Position numbers and translations under genes: made by a program. From contig CM050449.1 of the NCBI GenBank assembly GCA_027563935.2, positions 60,764,056-60,828,055 on the forward strand: 64,000 bases of DNA, given 5' to 3'. A model generated the notes under the pieces. That model saw only the letters and a list, made by a program, of their open reading frames with translations, was not told the DNA's origin and searched no databases. Shown one piece after another: positions 45,459 through 56,930 of the stretch. Each line of letters begins with the position of its first letter. The first letter of the stretch is position 1. The DNA is from Costus lasius. Its lineage: Eukaryota; Streptophyta; Magnoliopsida; Zingiberales; Costaceae.

Positions 45459-48396
45459 TGTAACATCCCGTTATCTTAACCCCAAACAAGCAACACAATT
45501 CATGAAAGAAACAGGATGTTATCATACAAGATCGATACATATGCTAGGTAAAACCCCGTTCAGGAAACCCGATCTGAAAATTTCGAAAATCCATACATAT
45601 AAATCTCCAGGTAAACACAATTTCATAAAGGTACCTGCCACCACGCATTCCTTGCACTAGACATATGCAAGGCAACAGTTATATCAAATCCGTATCAAAT
45701 CCATAAAATCCATAAAGGTACCTGCCACCAGGCAATACTTGCACTAGACATATGCAAGTTACAGGTATATCAAAACCGATTACAAAGAATACACCACAAA
45801 CCGAATTTCAAAACAAAATCACAAAATCGATTTTTATAAACTCATACCAAACACCGAAACCAGGCTGAAGCCCGCGGTGACACAAAAATCAAACTCATTT
45901 AACAGCCACAATCTGATATCACAAGTTCACATAGTTCACATGGTTCACATAGCTCATATCATTCATATAGTTCGGCCACAACCGGCCCCAAATAATTAAG
46001 CGCAAAAGTTCTTAAACAGCAAACTAGCGATATCCATGCCAATGCTAACTCAAGAAATGCGCCCCTGCTCTATGCCTGAAAATAGTGAGGGGTGAGCTAC
46101 ACAGCCCAGTGAGTGGATAGTCTAAATCGACCATCCATAACATACACTCAAAATATAGACAGATTATTTTAAAAATCTTTAACAGGAACATTATGTCAAC
46201 ATATAACAACTTAAAGAAAACAGAAGTCATATAAACAGTCAGATGTACACACCAACATATAACAAACTCAGTTTCTAGAGTTATACTCTAAACCAACTCA
46301 GATGTTCACACCAACACTTAATTAACCTAGTTGTCCAGCATATTCAGTAGTGACCATTATGGTCTAACCCGGCTTTGGCCTAAGCACTGGGAGACTGCAA
46401 AATTTCATGCAACATATAAACATGGACAGTGAGTAGAATCAAGAGGTGGCCCCCGCCAGGTCACGACGTGGCACTTTGCTCTAAAACACCCCATAACACA
46501 TCGATGGATAGTGTGTAGATTCAAGAGGTGGCCCCCGCCGGGTCACGACGTGGCACTTTGCTCTACGACACCCCATATCACAAAAAGAGTGATGACATCA
46601 AGAGGTGGCCCCTGTCCGACCAAGACATGGCACTTTGCGTCAAAACCCATTCTCCCAAAAGGTTCCTACTGGACAACAGACACATCTTATATCTTATTTC
46701 ACAACGGTGGACTTCTAAGTGTCAACTAGACTCTAGGATAGTCATCACAATAATCATATCGGGCAGGCTGAACATCAACCCCCATCACAATAATCATAAC
46801 AGGTAGGCTGAACATCAACCCCCTCACATATCACAATACAGGGCTGAAATCTCAAACCCTTAACATATTACACATACTATCCCCTTGAGTACACAGTCAC
46901 ACTTAGCCTTAGTCCTACCCATCACATAACACATAATATTCTAAATTCCCATAACCACATAATATTCCAAAAATCACAAATCACATAATATTCAAAAACT
47001 ACATAAACTTCATGAAAATCACATTGTAGTGTAGTCCTTAGGTTTCATGCTGATTAGTTCAGTCTAACCTTGCTATGTTATCACTCAATTCCTCAAACAA
47101 GGATACATGCTACACTCATAAAGAACCATAAAATTAAAACAAGCATCCATAAACTCAACATAAAATGTAAAACATGTATTCTTACAAATTACCACATGTA
47201 AACATGTTAACTACAATTATAAAGATTTCGGTTCCCAAACATGTTATCAAGATTTCAGTTTAACTTCAATTAACAAGATTTCGGTTTTCATACATATTGT
47301 CAAGATTTCGGTTTAACTACAATTAACAAGATTTTCATGCTACAAAAAAATCATTGATTTAATGTTACCAAAATTCCCTATAAAATACCTAGTAAACAAG
47401 AATTTCATACTCAAAATTCAATGATTTAATGCTACCAAAATTCCCTATAAAAATACCTTAAATTTCATACAAATTTTCGGTTAAACAATCATCAAGATTT
47501 CGGTTTTCATAATTAAATCAAAGTTTCGGTTTTCATAACAATTATCAAGATTATTTCGGTTTTCATAACAATTATCAAGATCATTTCGGTTTTCATAATT
47601 AATATTAAAATTTCGGTTTTAAACATGGTAATTTTCCAAGAATTCTATTGCATCATGTAATACAATCACAACCAAATTAATAGGTCAAATAAGACACCCC
47701 ACTCACCTTGAACCGTGAACACTTAGGTTAAAATCTCCCCAACAAAATCGTCTAAAGCCTTTGAAGCTCCACCAACGTCGCCACCAATGGAAGGAAGAAA
47801 CGCCACCCAAACCAAAGATGCCGGCCAAAGGAAAAGGAAGAGGAAGAAAGGAAAATTCCTCCAAGCCTTCAAGAATCGTCCAAGCTCCTCAAGAAATCGC
47901 CAAGTTCTTCAAAAATCGCCCACTTCTTTGCCCTAGCCGCCCCAAGATTTCCTCAAGCCAAAATCGCCAATTTCCCTTCCCTAACCGAATTACCAATTTG
48001 AATTTTCGGTTTTTAATTCTTTAACCCATTAACCAATTAATTCAAATAGGGTTTAACCCATTTAACTAACTAAATTTGAATTTTAAACCCAATTAGCTAA
48101 TTCACATAGGTTTTAATCCATTTAACCACTCACTTAACGAAAATCCAATAAGGATTTAATTAACCACTAAGCTCTAATTAATTTATCATAAATTAGCAAC
48201 CAATAATCGAATAAATTAACCACCATTAATCTCTAATTAATTTACAATAAATTAACAACCAAATAAATTAACAACCAAAATCTCTAGTTAACTAACTATA
48301 AATTAACAACCAATACATAGAAAAAATACCACAGTCAATAATTTTATTTAAATCAAAAATAATGCTTACCAGGACTTAAGATCCTTGGATCTTACA
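45459..48396 (-). repeat. G2 inverted LTR M2, complete ends
   Basis: It runs from the LTR end (complement, TGTAACATCC) to the LTR start (complement, GGATCTTACA). It is 2,938 bp, 37 bp shorter than the 3' LTR because one of two adjacent repeat copies near the LTR start is missing. The bases just before it (TTC) equal the spacer between LTR and primer site. Confidence 0.92.
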
Positions 48397-48424
48397 TCAA
48401 ATCAAAAAATAATGCTTACCAGGA
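48397..48424 (-). repeat. Short inverted LTR fragment next to pol
   Basis: ATCAAAAAATAATGCTTACC is a second copy of the complement of the LTR bases about 28-53 from the LTR start. It joins directly to the pol frame at about 48427. Confidence 0.75.
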
Positions 48425-48431
48425 TCTACCA

Positions 48432-51400
48432 CAATCCGTCGTGGAAGGTACCTTAATTGTATTCGATCAGTTAGCTCGCATTCTATTTGACCCTGGTGCA
48501 AATTTGTCTTTTGTATCTGTTAAGTTTGCTGCATGTTTACCTGTGTTACCTAAGGTGCTGAATTATGCTGTGTCTGTGAGTACTCCCTTAGGAACATCAT
48601 TATCTACAGATACTGTTTGTGCTAATTGTGTAGTGCATGTAGAGGGTTATGAGTTTCTGGTAGATCTAATCCTCTTAGACATGCAAGAGTATGATGTCAT
48701 CCTAGGTATGGATTGGTTATCCTCACATCATGCTACTGTGGATTGCTTTGAGAAAGTAATCACTTTAAATCTGCTAGATGGGAGTAGGATTTTTGTGAGA
48801 GGTCTAGTGTCGGACCAAGGACCGCATGTAATATCTTTCCTGCAGGCCAGGAAGTTACTTGCTAGTGGATGCAAGGGTTATCTTGCGCATGTTAAGGTGC
48901 AGGATGATTCTACTTCTGATTTGACTCAGATGGCGGTGGTGAAAGAATTTCCTGATGTGTTCTCTGAAGAATTTTTAGGCTTGCCACCAATTAGAGAAGT
49001 GGAGTTTGGCATTGAGTTGGCGCCAGGTACGGCACCTATCTCCAGAGCTCCTTATCGCATGGCTACCTCAGAGCTGGCCGAGCTTAAGAAACAACTGGAG
49101 GAATTGCTAGAGAAAGGGTACATTCGGCCTAGTGCTTCTCCCTGGGGAGCGCCAGTGCTGTTTGTAAAGAAGAAAGATGGAACCCTGAGGATGTGTATAG
49201 ACTACAGGCAGTTGAACCAAGTGACTATCAAGAATAAGTATCCTCTTCCCAGAATTGATGATCTATTTGATCAATTACAGGGAGCTACAGTGTTCTCTAA
49301 GATTGATCTGAGATCAGGGTATTATCAGCTTAGGGTCAAGGATGAGGATATATTTAAGACTGCTTTCAGGACCAGGTATGGGCATTTTGAATTTTTAGTT
49401 ATGCCTTTTGGACTGACGAATGCACCTGCTGTCTTCATGGATTTGATGAACAGGGTATTCCATGAATTGCTTGACTCTTGTGTGGTAGTCTTTATAGACG
49501 ATATTTTGGTATACTCACGGACTACTTCAGATCATGTCAGTGACTTGCGCAGAGTGCTGGAGGTTCTGAGGAAGAACCGATTATTTGCCAAGGCTAGTAA
49601 GTGTGAGTTCTGGCTAGAGAAGATCAGCTTCTTGGGACATGTGATTTCTGGTCAGGGGGTGTCTGTAGATCCGGTTAAAGTGCAAGCCATTCTCAATTGG
49701 GGAAGACCGACTAGTGCTACTGAGATCAGAAGTTTCTTGGGTTTAGCAGGTTACTACCGGAGATTTGTTGAGGGATTCTCCAAGCTGGCGGGTCCTTTAA
49801 CTAAATTAACCAGAAAGGAGGCTAAGTTTATTTGGGATGACAAGTGTGAAGAGAGCTTTCAGGAGCTGAAGAGGAGGTTGACTAGTACACCGATCCTCAT
49901 TATTCCTAGTGATGGGGAAAGGTTTACTGTCTATACAGATGCTTCAGGCAAGGGGTTGGGTTGTGTCTTGATGCAGAAGGGTTCTGTAGTAGCCTATGCT
50001 TCGAGACAACTGAAGGAGTATGAATTGAACTACCATACTCATGATTTAGAGTTGGCGGCCGTAGTCTTTGCTTTGAAGATATGGCGTCACTATTTGTTGG
50101 GTCAGGAGTTTGATCTGTTCACTGACCACCAGAGTCTCAAGTACATCTTCACCCAGAAGGAGTTGAACATGAGACAGAGAAGATGGATGGAGTTGATCAA
50201 AGACTATGACTTCTCTATTCAGTATCAGGCTGGAAAGGCCAATGTAGTGGCGGATGCTCTGAGCAGACATCCAGTTACTTCAGTAGCTGCTTTACGAGTC
50301 AGTGAGTGGCGGTTACTGCAGGAGTTCAGCGATCTCAGGATCAGTGTTTCTCCTAGAGTTCAGTCGGGTTATGTGGCTTTTCTCAGAGTACAGTCTGTTT
50401 TATTGCAGAAGATCAGAGATCAGCAGTCTGTGGATCCGAAATTAGTTCAGATCAGGGATAGTCTGGTTGATGGCGCAGTTCAGGATTTTAGCCTGTCTGA
50501 TGATGGTATTCTTCGGTTTCGTGGAAGGGTATGTGTCCCTGAGGAACCGAGCTTGAGGAAAGAAATATTGGAGGACAGCCATAACTCCAAATATTCTCTA
50601 CATCCTGGTGTGACTAAGATGTATCAGGACCTTAAGAAAAATTTTTGGTGGCCGGGTATGAAGAAAGAAGTATCTGATTTTGTCTCTAGGTGTTTAACCT
50701 GTCAGACTGTAAAGGCTGAACATCAGAAGCCTGGTGGTTTGTTGCAGCCTCTTCCTATTCCTGAGTGGAAGTGGGAATGCATCAGTATGGATTTTGTGTG
50801 TGGTTTGCCTAGAACCAGATTGGGTCATGATGCTATTTGGGTGATCGTTGATAGACTCACTAAATCAGCCCATTTTCTCCCGATCAAGATGACTTATCCT
50901 TTAGAGAGGCTGGCTAGATTATACATTGATGAGATAGTCAGACTGCATGGAGTGCCGGTTGATATTGTGTCTGATAGGGACTCTCGGTTTTTGTCCAGAT
51001 TTTGGAAGAGTTTACAGGAGGGTTTGGGTACTAAGTTGAGTTTTAGTACAGCATACCATCCTCAGTCTGATGGCCAGACGGAGCGTACTATCCAGACTCT
51101 AGAAGATTTGTTGAGAGCCTATGTGGTTGATTGGAGTTCTGAGTGGAACCGGGATCTATCTTTGATAGAGTTCACTTATAATAATAGTTTCCACTCAAGT
51201 ATTCAGATGGCTCCATATGAGGCTTTGTATGGAAGAAGGTGCAGGACTCCCTTGTGTTGGGAGGAGACTGGCGATAGATTGATTTTGAGATCTGATGCAG
51301 TTCAGGAGACTACTGATAAGGTCAGAGAGATACAGAATAAACTGAAGATTGCTCGGGACAGACAGAAGAGTTATGGTGACGACCGTCGTCGTTCCCTGGA

Positions 51401-51845
51401 GTTTATGGTAGGGGATCATGTTTTCTTAAAGGTATCACCTACTAAGGGTGTAATGAGGTTTGGCAGAAAGGGCAAGTTGAGCCCTAGATTTGTAGGCCCT
51501 TTTGACATTATTGAGAGAATTGGTCCAGTGGCTTACAGATTAGCTTTACCTCCTGCTATGGATCATGTGCATAATGTGTTCCATGTTTCTGCTTTGAGGA
51601 AATATCATCCTGATCCATCTCATGTGTTAGAGCTAGAACCTCTTCAGATTCAGAGTGATTTGACTTTTGAGGAAAGACCTCTCCGGATTGTGGATAGAAA
51701 GGATAAAGTTCTGAGGAACAAGACTATACCTTTGGTAAAGGTTATCTGGGGAAATCAGTCAGTTGAGGAGGCGACTTGGGAGACTGAAGCTGATATGAGG
51801 AAATTTTATGCTTATCTCTTTGATGATATGGATGCTGAGCTTTAG
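48432..51845 (+). pseudogene. pol: G2 pol remnant: protease, RT, RNase H, integrase, chromodomain-like tail; gag lost
   Basis: The retained protein begins [14 protein letters not shown], matching [14 protein letters not shown] of G1; gag and both zinc knuckles are gone. There is no ATG at the junction, so a normal start is absent. The remaining 1,137 or so codons are open: protease [11 protein letters not shown] with FIDDILVYS (Asp pair near 49497), RNase [11 protein letters not shown], integrase zinc part, catalytic core MDFVCGLPR / VSDRDSRF / QTERTIQ, and tail [14 protein letters not shown]. It is closely similar to G1 throughout but from a separate family, since the LTRs differ. Without gag it cannot package itself; it could only move with proteins from an intact relative. 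Confidence 0.88.
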
Positions 51846-51861
51846 AGGACTAAAGCTTTAT

Positions 51862-51874
51862 AAGGAGGGAGGGA
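51862..51874 (+). other. G2 polypurine tract
   Basis: AAGGAGGGAGGGA abuts the 3' LTR, 16 bases after the pol stop codon. It closely matches the G1 tract. Confidence 0.88.
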
Positions 51875-54849
51875 TGTAAGATCCAAGGATCTTAAGTCCT
51901 GGTAAGCATTATTTTTGATTTAAATAAAATTATTGACTGTGGTATTTTTCTATGTATTGGTTGTTAATATATAGTTAATTAACTAGAGATTTTTGGTTGT
52001 TAGTTTATAGTTAGTTAACTAGAGATTTTGGTTGTTAATTTATTTGGTTGTTAATTTATTGTAAATTAATTAGAGATTAATGGTGGTTAATTTATTCGAT
52101 TATTGGTTGCTAATTTATGATAAATTAATTAGAGCTTAGTGGTTAATTAAATCCTTATTGGATTTTCGTTAAGTGAGTGGTTAAATGGATTAAAACCTAT
52201 GTGAATTAGCTAATTGGGTTTAAAATTCAAATTTAGTTAGTTAAATGGGTTAAACCCTATTTGAATTAATTGGTTAACGGGTTAAAGAATTAAAAACCGA
52301 AAATTCAAATTGGTAATTCGGTTAGGGAAGGGAAATTGGCGATTTTGGCTTGAGGAAATCTTGGGGCGGCTAGGGCAAAGAAGTGGGCGATTTTTGAAGA
52401 ACTTGGCGATTTCTTGAGGAGCTTGGACGATTCTTGAAGGCTTGGAGGAATTTTCCTTTCTTCCTCTTCCTTTTCCTTTGGCCGGCATCTTTGGTTTGGG
52501 TGGCGTTTCTTCCTTCCATTGGTGGCGACGTTGGTGGAGCTTCAAAGGCTTTAGACGATTTTGTTGGGGAGATTTTAACCTAAGTGTTCACGGTTCAAGG
52601 TGAGTGGGGTGTCTTATTTGACCTATTAATTTGGTTGTGATTGTATTACATGATGCAATAGAATTCTTGGAAAATTACCATGTTTAAAACCGAAATTTTA
52701 ATATTAATTATGAAAACCGAAATGATCTTGATAATTGTTATGAAAACCGAAATAATCTTGATAATTGTTATGAAAACCGAAACTTTGATTTAATTATGAA
52801 AACCGAAATCTTGATGATTGTTTAACCGAAAATTTGTATGAAATTTAAGGTATTTTTATAGGGAATTTTGGTAGCATTAAATCATTGAATTTTGAGTATG
52901 AAATTCTTGTTAACTAGGTATTTTATAGGGAATTTTGGTAACATTAAATCAATGATTTTTTTTGTAGCATGAAAATCTTGTTAATTGTAGTTAAACCGAA
53001 ATCTTGACAATATGTATGAAAACCGAAATCTTGTTAATTGAAGTTAAACTGAAATCTTGATAACATGTTTGGGAACCGAAATCTTTATAATTGTAGTTAA
53101 CATGTTTACATGTGGTAATTTGTAAGAATACATGTTTTACATTTTATGTTGAGTTTATGGATGCTTGTTTTAATTTTATGGTTCTTTATGAGTGTAGCAT
53201 GTATCCTTGTTTGAGGAATTGAGTGATAACATAGCAAGGTTAGACTGAACTAATCAGCATGAAACCTAAGGACTACACTACAATGTGATTTTCATGAAGT
53301 TTATGTGGTTTTTGAATATTATGTGATTTGTGATTTTTGGAATATTATGTGGTTATGGGAATTTAGAATATTATGTGTTATGTGATGGGTAGGACTAAGG
53401 CTAAGTGTGACTGTGTACTCAAGGGGATAGTATGTGTAATATGTTAAGGGTTTTAGATTTCAGCCCTGTATTGTGATATGTGAGGGGGTTGATGTTCAGC
53501 CTACCTGTTATGATTATTGTGATGGGGGTTGATGTTCAGCCTGCCCGATATGATTATTGTGATGACTATCCTAGAGTCTAGTTGACACTTAGAAGTCCAC
53601 CGTTGTGAAATAAGATATAAGATGTGTCTGTTGTCCAGTAGGAACCTTTTGGGAGAACGGGTTTTGACGCAAAGTGCCATGTCTTGGTCGGACAGGGGCC
53701 ACCTCTTGATGTCATCACTCTTTTTGTGATATGGGGTGTCGTAGAGCAAAGTGCCACGTCGTGACCCGGCGGGGGCCACCTCTTGAATCTACACACTATC
53801 CATCGATGTGTTATGGGTTGTTTTAGAGCAAAGTGCCACGTCGTGACCTGGCGGGGGCCACCTCTTGATTCTACTCACTGTCCATGTTTATATGTTGCAT
53901 GAAATTTTGCAGTCTCCCAGTGCTTAGGCCAAAGCCGGGTTAGACCATAATGGTCACTACTGAATATGCTGGACAACTAGGTTAATAAAGTGTTGGTGTG
54001 TACTTCTGAGTTGGTTTAGAGTATAACTCTAGAAACTGAGTTTGTTATATGTTGGTGTGTACATCTGACTGTTTATATGACTTCTGTTTTCTTTAAGTTG
54101 TTATATGTTGACATAATGTTCCTGTTAAAGATTTTTAAAATAATCTGTCTATATTTTTGAGTGTATGTTATGGATGGTCGATTTAGACTATCCACTCACT
54201 GGGCTGTGTAGCTCACCCCTCACTATTTTCAGGCATAGAGCAGGGGCGCATTTCTTGAGTTAGCATTGGCATGGATATCGCTAGTTTGCTGTTTAAGAAC
54301 TTTTGTGCTTAATTATTTGGGGCCGGTTGTGGCCGAACTATATGAATGATATGAGCTATGTGAACCATGTGAACTATGTGAACTTGTGATGTCAGATTGT
54401 GGCTGTTAAATGAGTTTGATTTTTGTGTCACCGCGGGCTTCAGCCTGGTTTCGGTGTTTGGTATGAGTTTATAAAAATCGATTTTGTGATTTTGTTTTGA
54501 AATTCGGTTTGTGGTGTATTCTTTGTAATCGGTTTTGATATACCTGTAACTTGCATATGTCTAGTGCAAGTATTGCCTGGTGGCAGGTACCTTTATGGAT
54601 TTTATGGATTTGATACGGATTTGATATAACTGTTGCCTTGCATATGTCTAGTGCAAGGAATGTGTGGTGGCAGGTACCTTTATGAAATTGTGTTTACCTG
54701 GAGATTTATATGTATGGATTTTCGAAATTTTCAGATCGGGTTTCCTGAACAGGGTTTTACCTAGCATATGTATCGATCTTGTATGATAACATCCTGTTTC
54801 TTTCATGAATTGTGTTGCTTGTTTGGGGTTAAGATAACGGGATGTTACA
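51875..54849 (+). repeat. G2 3' LTR, complete
   Basis: It is 2,975 bp from TGTAAGATCC to GGATGTTACA and is the reference copy for the truncated and inverted LTRs. The three-unit hairpin repeat lies at about 53669-53870. The short antisense frames here are mirrored as sense frames in M1 and M2 and are not genes. Confidence 0.94.
53669..53870 (+). repeat. Three-unit hairpin repeat in G2 LTR
   Basis: Units near 53670, 53746 and 53829 share GCAAAGTGCCA...GGGGCCACCTCTTGA with the G1 array. The stems are TGTC/GACA, CGTC/GGCG (with one G-T pair) and CGTC/GGCG. In the 5' LTR the last unit has CTTC instead of CGTC. Confidence 0.65.
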
Positions 54850-54854
54850 GCCCT

Positions 54855-55157
54855 AGCCGCAAGAGATCTCATCTCCTCCACACAAAGGACTCCTTGAAGC
54901 TTTGCTAGCACAAAGACGCCAAGGGAGTAGCCATCTCTCATCTTGTGTGCGCGACTTTGGAGGAGAGCCAATTCGCCCTCTTGCTTCCAAGGCACCATCC
55001 AAGCGATGGCTATGGTATGATCCATTGTTGTTCTACACAAGTCCATGAAAGTTAATCATATGACATGCATTCGATCTTAGAAACCCGAATATCCGCTTGC
55101 AAAATCATGATATGCGCCCCCTTAGGGTTTCGCCCCCTTAGATTTAGGGGTTTTTCA
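54855..55157 (+). repeat. A1 3' LTR, piece 3 of 3
   Basis: After the second GCCCT (54850-54854) the LTR continues with AGCCGCAAGAG and ends in TTTTTCA. This corresponds to the last 300 bases of the A2 LTR. A CCCCTTAGATTTAGGGG hairpin lies close to the end. Confidence 0.88.
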
Positions 55158-56888
55158 TGCACCACCTTGATGTTGTCGCCCTTTGCCTTGCTCTCACCCC
55201 TCTATATGTGTTCACGTCTCCAAGCGTTCATCAACTAGAGAGGGCGACAATGGGTCCTATAAATAGGACTAGAGGCGGTTTGGGCAAGGGCTAGGATCAT
55301 GCCAAGTGTATGGCTAGGATGAGGTGTCTTGAGGCAAGGAAAGTCTCCAAGACTTTACCATAAACCTCATTCAACCTATCCATAAAAGTCCAAGCACTAT
55401 ATCAGCCCAAGACATGCCTCAAATGCATTCTTACCATCAAAGGATAAGTGGCTAGGCGCAACATGCATAAAGAATTCGGCAAGGGTGGTGTTTTGGGAGA
55501 AACTAGGGTTTGAGGTAAGGTAAGTCTCCAAGACATTACCATATACCTCTTCCCTATATCCATATGCACCTAGGAACTTCCCATAAAAGTTCTCAAGCCA
55601 TATCAGCCCCAAGACTTGCCTTAGAGGCAAGTATTCCATCCAAGGAAGAAGGGCTAGGCGCTCTTTACTTCCATAATGAAGAAAAGGCGCCTCCCTCACC
55701 CCATTATGCCCCTAGGTGCCAATGGGGTGAGATTTCTCCCCATTATACCCTTTTAAGCCAATTCCTCTTCATGACAACTAATTATTGGGCCTCATTGGAT
55801 AATGAGCTAGCCCAAACTTCATGGCATGGGTTGATTAAGCCATTGGATCTAATCCAATGCAACCCTAATCCAAATGTGACCAATCTAGGTCAATTTCGGG
55901 TCAACCTGCCAAAAATGAAGTTTGGCTCCAATAACTTTCTTCCAACTCATTAGGCCCATTGGCGCTGATGAAATCTTCCAAATTGATCCAAGTTATCCAA
56001 TAACTTGATCATAAGGCTTCTGATTAAAGCAACGTCAAGAGTCTATTGTGTGTGACCCCGTAGGATCCATATGTCGATGGCAATGATGTAAACATCATAA
56101 GTAGTGAGGGGTATCTAGCAACACATCACTACTACCCATGTCATAGGACTTAAGTCATTATGGCAACAACTCCTAACAAGCAACGAGGATTCTCATTGCA
56201 TTATAGATCCCTTTGCCTAAGCTGATATCCTGCCATTGGATTAGTCTCAAGTTTATTATCCAATGCATTGGTCATGACTCAACAAGTGTGGCCACACTTT
56301 CCTGTCATGCACCAATAAGGTGGGGCGCCCCGAGTGGATATCATGCTTCCAATAAGGAAGGGGCAAATCCTACTATTGGTCATCCATGTCTCTACATGAC
56401 TTATGACATGCCCAATGACAGTCGTTTTGATCTCCCAATTACGGAGTGACGTAAGACTATATTAAAGCATACCCATCATCAAATCTAGACATGAATACCT
56501 CAAGTCTAAGGATCAATGCAAACCTATTGCATGTGAGATTGACTTGTTGACTAGACAAGTCAATCCTCACGGTGGATCACTCCGGTGCATCCAATGCACC
56601 TGCATGTCTGCGTTACTGTGCCCCGCACCTAACCAGCTCATACACCAGTCTCACATGTACCAAAGCCGTCCCATATCTGCTAAGGTACCTTGTTTGGGGA
56701 TAGCTTATGAGAATGGATCAAATCCAAACTCCTGGGATATTATTTATGCAACTCAATACATCAACGCATGTAGAGAAGTCTGCATAATAACGACCATGCC
56801 TATATAAAGAGTAATAGTTCTATCAAAGTACATTCAAACAATGCCTGACCATGTCCATACATTGGTCTTTAGGGCATATACACCAACA
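55158..56888 (-). repeat. Element F: antisense LTR of a diverged Angela-like copia, interrupted by A1
   Basis: On the minus strand it begins TGTTGGTGTATATGCCCTAAAG at 56888, close to the TGTTGGGGTATGCCCTTAAGG start of the other LTRs. Further matches in the same order include ACTCTTTATATAGGCATGGTCGTTATT... (sister: TTTATAAAGGCATGGTTGTTATT), GGTGCATTGGATG, and GTGATGTGTTGCTAGATACCCCTCAC (plus-strand complement at about 56104-56129). About 1.7 kb fits LTR size, but the inner end is cut by A1, so the remainder should lie left of the window. Open frames here (55564-55953, 56213-56449, 56544-56807) do not look like real genes. Confidence 0.75.
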
Positions 56889-56930
56889 TATCATTGGAGG
56901 ATATACTAGATAGACCCGCTATGAGGCTAT
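56889..56930. other. 42-bp unassigned spacer between F and E
   Basis: It lies beyond the TG end of F and before E. It does not resemble the family's polypurine tract, so it is probably the flank of F. Its last five bases, GCTAT, are the expected left TSD of E. Confidence 0.5.

Larger units (their letters stand above)
21795..54849 (+). mobile_element. Gypsy element G2 (Tekay/Del-like), rearranged: inverted LTRs replace gag; hosts copia C
   Basis: The outer ends are TGTAAGATCC (21795) and GGATGTTACA (54849), flanked by GCCCT at 21790-21794 and 54850-54854. Without copia C it is about 14.7 kb. Order: 5' LTR(+), truncated (21795-24344); a 10-base primer-site remnant and 3-base spacer in antisense (24345-24357); LTR(-) M1 (24358-25510 and 43838-45413); a 43-base plus-strand LTR piece (45415-45457); LTR(-) M2 (45459-48396); a short LTR(-) piece (48397-48424); pol(+); 3' LTR(+). 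Matching TSDs around the whole show it behaves as one integrated unit. Gag and the true 5' leader are missing. Confidence 0.85.
1..55157 (+). mobile_element. Copia element A1 (Angela/BARE-like), 5' part outside the window, broken up by three insertions
   Basis: This is the outermost plus-strand copia element. Its visible parts are the end of the polyprotein (1-1257 and 10354-10403), a polypurine tract (10413-10422) and a 3' LTR in three pieces (10424-10470, 20458-21794, 54855-55157). Removing the insertions A2, G1 and G2, each with one TSD copy, gives one continuous reading frame and one LTR of about 1,687 bp with TG...CA ends. The right flanking 5 bp are TGCAC (55158-55162). The matching TGCAC and the 5' LTR should lie left of the window. 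Confidence 0.9.

Noticed and set aside
24358..48396. M1 and M2 as two separate antisense element insertions or solo LTRs
   Set aside because: No 5-bp duplication pairs flank either one: M1 has no right terminus, and the flanks of M2 (TATTC, TCAAA) do not match.
55564..56807. Possible host genes in the 1.7-kb stretch without pol sequence
   Set aside because: The frames are short, lack recognisable motifs and lie in sequence that matches an antisense copia LTR.
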